From contig JAZQEG010000012.1 in the NCBI GenBank assembly GCA_045538875.1, forward strand, positions 1 through 11,579: a DNA stretch of 11,579 bases, in the 5' to 3' direction. The notes beneath the pieces are model-generated. The model was not told the origin of the DNA and made no database searches. It saw only the letters and a list, made by a program, of their open reading frames with translations. Shown here piece after piece: positions 8,839 to 11,579 of this stretch (its first letter is position 1; each line of letters starts with the position of its first letter). The translations under genes were made by a program, and so were the position numbers. The stretch comes from RGIG4708 sp045538875. Its GTDB lineage: Bacteria > Bacillota > Clostridia > UMGS1810.

Positions 8839-9717
8839 TTATTTGTCAATAATATCCGAAAGATTTGCCTGAATTTTTTGCGCCACATCGGGCTTGTTCA
8901 TCGAATAAACATGTACATTTGTTATGTTGTTTGCATATAAATCTATAATCTGATCGGTAGCATAAGCTATACCCGCCTGCTTCATCGCCAAAGGCGAAGT
9001 GCCAAATTTGTCTACAAGACTTTTAAACCGCTGAGGCATAAAGGAGCCCGAAAGCTTGATTGCACGCTGTACCTGATTTGCATTTGTAATAGGCATAATT
9101 CCGGGAATTACCGGCACTGTAATGCCTGCCTCACGTATTTTGTACAAAAAGTTGTAAAGCAAATTATTGTCAAAAAACATCTGGGTGGTTATAAAATCAC
9201 AGCCTGCATCTACCTTTTGCTTAAGATACTTTATGTCATCTTTTTGATTTGCACTTTCGGGATGAATTTCGGGGTAGCAGGCACAGCCTATGCAAAAGTC
9301 CTTGTTGTATTCTTTAAGGTCATTTATCAGGTCTATTGCGTACCTGTAATCCCATTTGCTACGGTCAGCATCCATCATACTTTCGGGGATATCACCGCGA
9401 AGTGCCATTACATTTTGGATGTCGGCTTGCTTTATTTTGTCAATTTTTTCCTTAACAGTTTGTCTGGTTGACGAAACGCAGGTAAGGTGCGCAAGTGTGG
9501 GCACGCCGTACATCTCTTTAATGTTTTTTGCAATATCCAGAGTGTATTTGCTTGTTCCGCCCCCTGCTCCGTATGTAACGCTCATAAATGATGGTTTTAA
9601 TTTTGCAATTTCCTCTGTTGCCTGCTTTACACTTTCAAAATTTGTATCGGTTTTTGGAGGAAAAACCTCAAAAGATAGTGACAGTGTATGTTGTTTGAGT
9701 AAATCAACAATTTTCAT
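8839..9717 (-). CDS. metF: 5,10-methylenetetrahydrofolate reductase
   Basis: A 292-residue cytoplasmic flavoprotein that reduces 5,10-methylene-THF to 5-methyl-THF, the methyl donor for methionine synthesis (and, in acetogens, for the Wood-Ljungdahl pathway). The length matches E. coli MetF (about 296). Family motifs run in order: FEVFPP (16-21, with the conserved catalytic Glu17), SVTYGAGG (46-53), HLTC (77-80), VMALRGD (103-109, Asp near the flavin), CACYPEIHPE (145-154), DFITTQMFFD (174-183), PGIMPI (205-210) and VHVYSMN (268-274). The SD AGGGAG (9725-9730) sits 7 bases before the ATG. No methionine synthase, metV or other one-carbon gene is next to it, so the window does not say whether it serves biosynthesis or acetogenesis. 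No terminator is visible before the acyl-CoA synthetase promoter. Confidence 0.97.
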   Translation of the reverse strand: MKIVDLLKQHTLSLSFEVFPPKTDTNFESVKQATEEIAKLKPSFMSVTYGAGGGTSKYTLDIAKNIKEMYGVPTLAHLTCVSSTRQTVKEKIDKIKQADIQNVMALRGDIPESMMDADRSKWDYRYAIDLINDLKEYNKDFCIGCACYPEIHPESANQKDDIKYLKQKVDAGCDFITTQMFFDNNLLYNFLYKIREAGITVPVIPGIMPITNANQVQRAIKLSGSFMPQRFKSLVDKFGTSPLAMKQAGIAYATDQIIDLYANNITNVHVYSMNKPDVAQKIQANLSDIIDK

Positions 9718-9775
9718 ATTATTGCTCCCTTTATTGTTTTATAAACCCGGTATATTATACCTGTAGTGACTTAAA

Positions 9776-9800
9776 TTTTATAGCATTATGCTGCATAAAA
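9776..9800 (-). promoter_or_regulatory. Hairpin in the metF leader
   Basis: Outer arms TTTTAT (9776-9781) and ATAAAA (9795-9800) pair, an inner AGCAT/ATGCT pair (9782-9786 with 9788-9792) continues the stem, and GC (9793-9794) bulges out. It would form in the leader RNA just after the predicted start. It has no T-tract, so it is not a terminator; it may stabilise the RNA or be a protein-binding palindrome. A second small palindrome, GGTATA-T-TATACC, lies at 9749-9761 in the same leader. Function unknown. Confidence 0.35.
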
Positions 9801-9814
9801 CAAGTTATATTTAC

Positions 9815-9843
9815 ACTATAGCACAAATTTTTTAATTTGTAAA
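9815..9843 (-). promoter_or_regulatory. Predicted metF promoter (extended -10)
   Basis: On the minus strand TTTACA (9838-9843) and TATAGT (9815-9820) are separated by 17 bases, and TGC directly before the -10 makes it an extended -10 promoter. Transcription would start near 9808, giving a leader of about 90 bases. That is too short for a typical SAM-I riboswitch with its terminator. Confidence 0.65.
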
Positions 9844-9856
9844 TTACATAAAAATA

Positions 9857-9882
9857 AAACGGCCTGTATTAACAAGCCGTTT
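9857..9882 (-). terminator. Intrinsic terminator of the serine recombinase gene
   Basis: On the minus strand a 7-bp stem AAACGGC/GCCGTTT (9876-9882 with 9857-9863) encloses a 12-base loop with a further 3-bp inner pairing, and is followed by TATTTTT. It lies about 50 bases past the recombinase stop codon and 14 bases before the metF -35 box, so it insulates metF from recombinase transcription. Confidence 0.8.
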
Positions 9883-9896
9883 GTTTTGGTGCGGAT

Positions 9897-9933
9897 AACA
9901 GGACTGTTACTCTTTTTAAGGGAGTGCCCTGTT
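9897..9933. repeat. Inverted repeat at the 3' end of the recombinase gene, candidate attachment-site region
   Basis: AACAGG (9897-9902) and CCTGTT (9928-9933) form inverted arms, with an inner ACTC/GAGT pair (9909-9912 with 9922-9925). The right arm overlaps the recombinase stop codon. CTGTTA also occurs twice in direct orientation (9904-9909 and 9929-9934). Large serine recombinases commonly lie near one end of their element, so a crossover site may be in 9844-9931, but no partner site can be seen in this window. It may equally be only an RNA hairpin. Confidence 0.3.
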
Positions 9934-11563
9934 AACCTGCTTTTTCTATATTAAGTTCGCTGTTAAAATCTACCGTTCCAACAAACTTATAATAAATATT
10001 TATATCCTGATAAGTTTCGCCCTGATATTCGTACTTTTCGCCGACTTCAATTCTGTCTATAAGCTCATGGAGAATCTCGTATGTGAGTTCCTTAATTCCA
10101 ATATACTTTTCAATCAAATTTACAAAGTCTATGGCATTGTCCTTTGATTTGTGATATTCGTTAAGCTCGCTTTCTATTCTTGATGCCTCGGCTTTTAACT
10201 CTGCCTGTTCTTCTTCATATCCTGCGAGAAGTGATGCCATTCTCTCGCTTGATAAATTTCCTAAGACTGAATTTTCATAGGTCTTTTTTATCAGGAGTTC
10301 AAGCTCGCCAATTCGCTTGTTGGCTTTTGCAAGTTTTCGCTGATTGTCCTTGGTTTCTGCCATAATCTTTTGCTCGTTGCATTTAAGCGCTGCTTTGTAT
10401 AAGGCATCTCTGTCGGTCTCAAGCAACACAGTTTTTGCGTATATATCTGCAAGGACTACTCCATATAACTCATCATACCTTATGTAATGGGACGGGCAGT
10501 ATTGCTTACCCTTGAGGTTATATGTATTGCACACATACGACTTGGTTGCGTTGGAGAACACCAAGGCTTTTTTACAATCCATACACTTTATTATCTTTGC
10601 AAAGATTTGTGTTTCGCCTGTTTTGGTTTCTCTTGATCGACTTTCAAGCAGTTTTTGTACTTCATCAAAGGTCTGTTTGTCGATTATCGGCTCATGGGTG
10701 TTTTCTACTACAATCCATTCATCCTTCGGGACATCCCTGAACTTCTTTGACTTAAAAGGTTTCTCTTTTCTGTGGTTTACCATATTGCCTATGTAAACTT
10801 CATTTATAAGCATATCGCCCACAGTATCATCACACCAATAACATTCATCAGCGTGTGCGGTCATAGCAGAATAATGATTCATTCCCTGAGCTTTTGCATA
10901 GGCAGCAGGAGTCGGGAATTTTTCTTCGTGAAGTATTTTAGTTATTTTCCTTTTCCCATAGCCTTGCTTTGCTAAGTCGAAGATGTGTTTTACAATATGT
11001 GCAACCGCTTCATCAATTATAAGATGATGCTTGTCCTTTGGATCCTTTTGATATCCGTATGGTGCTTTACTGCCAAGGAACCAACCCGATTCTGCTTTGG
11101 TTTTGTATGCTGACCTTGTCTTTTCGGATATATCTCTTGGGTACATTGCATTATACATATTCTTAAAGGTTGCAATTTGTTGATAACCATTCAAGTATGT
11201 ATCAACGCCATCATCTATTGCAATAAACCGAATGCCTCTTGCAATGAAAATGTCCTCGTAATATAGATTTGCCTGAACATCATTTCTGCCAAGCCTTGAT
11301 AAATCTTTTACGATTATGCAGTTGGCATTTCCTTCTTCAACATCGTGCATCATTGCCTGAAATTCATGTCTTTCAAAGAATACTCCTGATTCACCGTCAT
11401 CTACATATTCCTTACGGATTATAATATTATTTCTGTTGGCGAAATTCGATGTTTTCATTCTTTGTGTTTCTATACTTATGCTTTCTGCATTTGCTGAACG
11501 CTTATCTTCTTTGGATAACCTTAGATATAAATTTGCTATCCATACCGTTTCTCTTTTTGCCAT
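9932..11563 (-). CDS. Large serine recombinase, TnpX/TndX-like (mobile element integrase/excisionase)
   Basis: A 543-residue site-specific recombinase. The N-terminal catalytic domain (about 10-155) has YLRLSKED with the likely nucleophile Ser17 and Arg15, then SIETQ (30-34), YVDDGESG (53-60) and DLSRLGRN (87-94) with the catalytic arginines. The DNA-binding recombinase domain spans about 165-300, including APYGYQ and YIGNMVNHR. A zinc ribbon follows (Cys327, Cys330, Cys345, Cys356), then a long charged coiled coil (about 385-475), and a C-terminal DUF4368-like tail ending in INIYYKFVGTVDF. This order and length match recombinases of clostridial transposons such as Tn4451 (TnpX) and Tn5397 (TndX), which excise and insert a circular element through a serine-DNA covalent intermediate. 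All key residues are present, so it is probably active. SD AAAGGAG (11571-11577) is 7 bases before the start. Its own terminator follows. The element's cargo would lie to the right, outside the window. Family certain, element type inferred. Confidence 0.95.
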   Translation of the reverse strand: MAKRETVWIANLYLRLSKEDKRSANAESISIETQRMKTSNFANRNNIIIRKEYVDDGESGVFFERHEFQAMMHDVEEGNANCIIVKDLSRLGRNDVQANLYYEDIFIARGIRFIAIDDGVDTYLNGYQQIATFKNMYNAMYPRDISEKTRSAYKTKAESGWFLGSKAPYGYQKDPKDKHHLIIDEAVAHIVKHIFDLAKQGYGKRKITKILHEEKFPTPAAYAKAQGMNHYSAMTAHADECYWCDDTVGDMLINEVYIGNMVNHRKEKPFKSKKFRDVPKDEWIVVENTHEPIIDKQTFDEVQKLLESRSRETKTGETQIFAKIIKCMDCKKALVFSNATKSYVCNTYNLKGKQYCPSHYIRYDELYGVVLADIYAKTVLLETDRDALYKAALKCNEQKIMAETKDNQRKLAKANKRIGELELLIKKTYENSVLGNLSSERMASLLAGYEEEQAELKAEASRIESELNEYHKSKDNAIDFVNLIEKYIGIKELTYEILHELIDRIEVGEKYEYQGETYQDINIYYKFVGTVDFNSELNIEKAG

Positions 11564-11579
11564 CTAAATTCTCCTTTCT

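Noticed and set aside
9356..9766. 136-codon plus-strand frame opposite metF
   Set aside because: It is antisense to a textbook MetF sequence and overlaps its RBS; no family features.
9718..9843. SAM-I riboswitch upstream of metF
   Set aside because: The leader is too short and no conserved S-box core or terminator-antiterminator pair could be seen.

Overview
The window looks like a chromosomal segment of an AT-rich, Gram-positive anaerobe, probably a gut or rumen Clostridia relative. This is inferred from strong purine-rich ribosome binding sites, standard bacterial genetic code, a clostridial-style large serine recombinase and a very large secreted multi-domain pectin esterase. No species can be named from sequence alone, and no rRNA, tRNA or CRISPR array was seen.

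Layout from left to right. Bases 1-6228 (minus strand) are one uninterrupted reading frame that runs off the left edge. It encodes at least 2076 residues of an exported protein: a signal peptide, a tandemly duplicated module of about 650 residues (each with two LamG-like and two Ig-like domains), a third more diverged sandwich/Ig set, and a family CE12-type rhamnogalacturonan acetylesterase (SGNH hydrolase) domain that is cut by the window edge. Bases 6229-6360 are its upstream region, with five TTTTGG repeats at roughly helical spacing. Facing away on the plus strand (6298-6888) is the C-terminal half of a second, unrelated-looking SGNH/GDSL hydrolase that has lost its catalytic-serine end; it is probably a gene remnant. 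A hairpin terminator (6979-7020) separates it from the next block.

Bases 7040-9717 hold two minus-strand housekeeping-type genes: metF (5,10-methylenetetrahydrofolate reductase), and downstream of it an AMP-forming long-chain acyl-CoA synthetase with its own near-perfect sigma-A-type promoter. They have no obvious shared pathway; metF read-through into the synthetase is possible because no terminator is visible between them.

Bases 9857-11579 carry a TnpX/TndX-like large serine recombinase (minus strand), with its own terminator 14 bp from the -35 box of metF. It probably marks the left end of an integrated mobile element that extends beyond the right edge of the window. The most notable items are the giant duplicated esterase with its phased upstream repeats, the headless hydrolase beside it, and the recombinase at a likely element boundary next to metF. 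I did not find evidence for a wholly new biological system.
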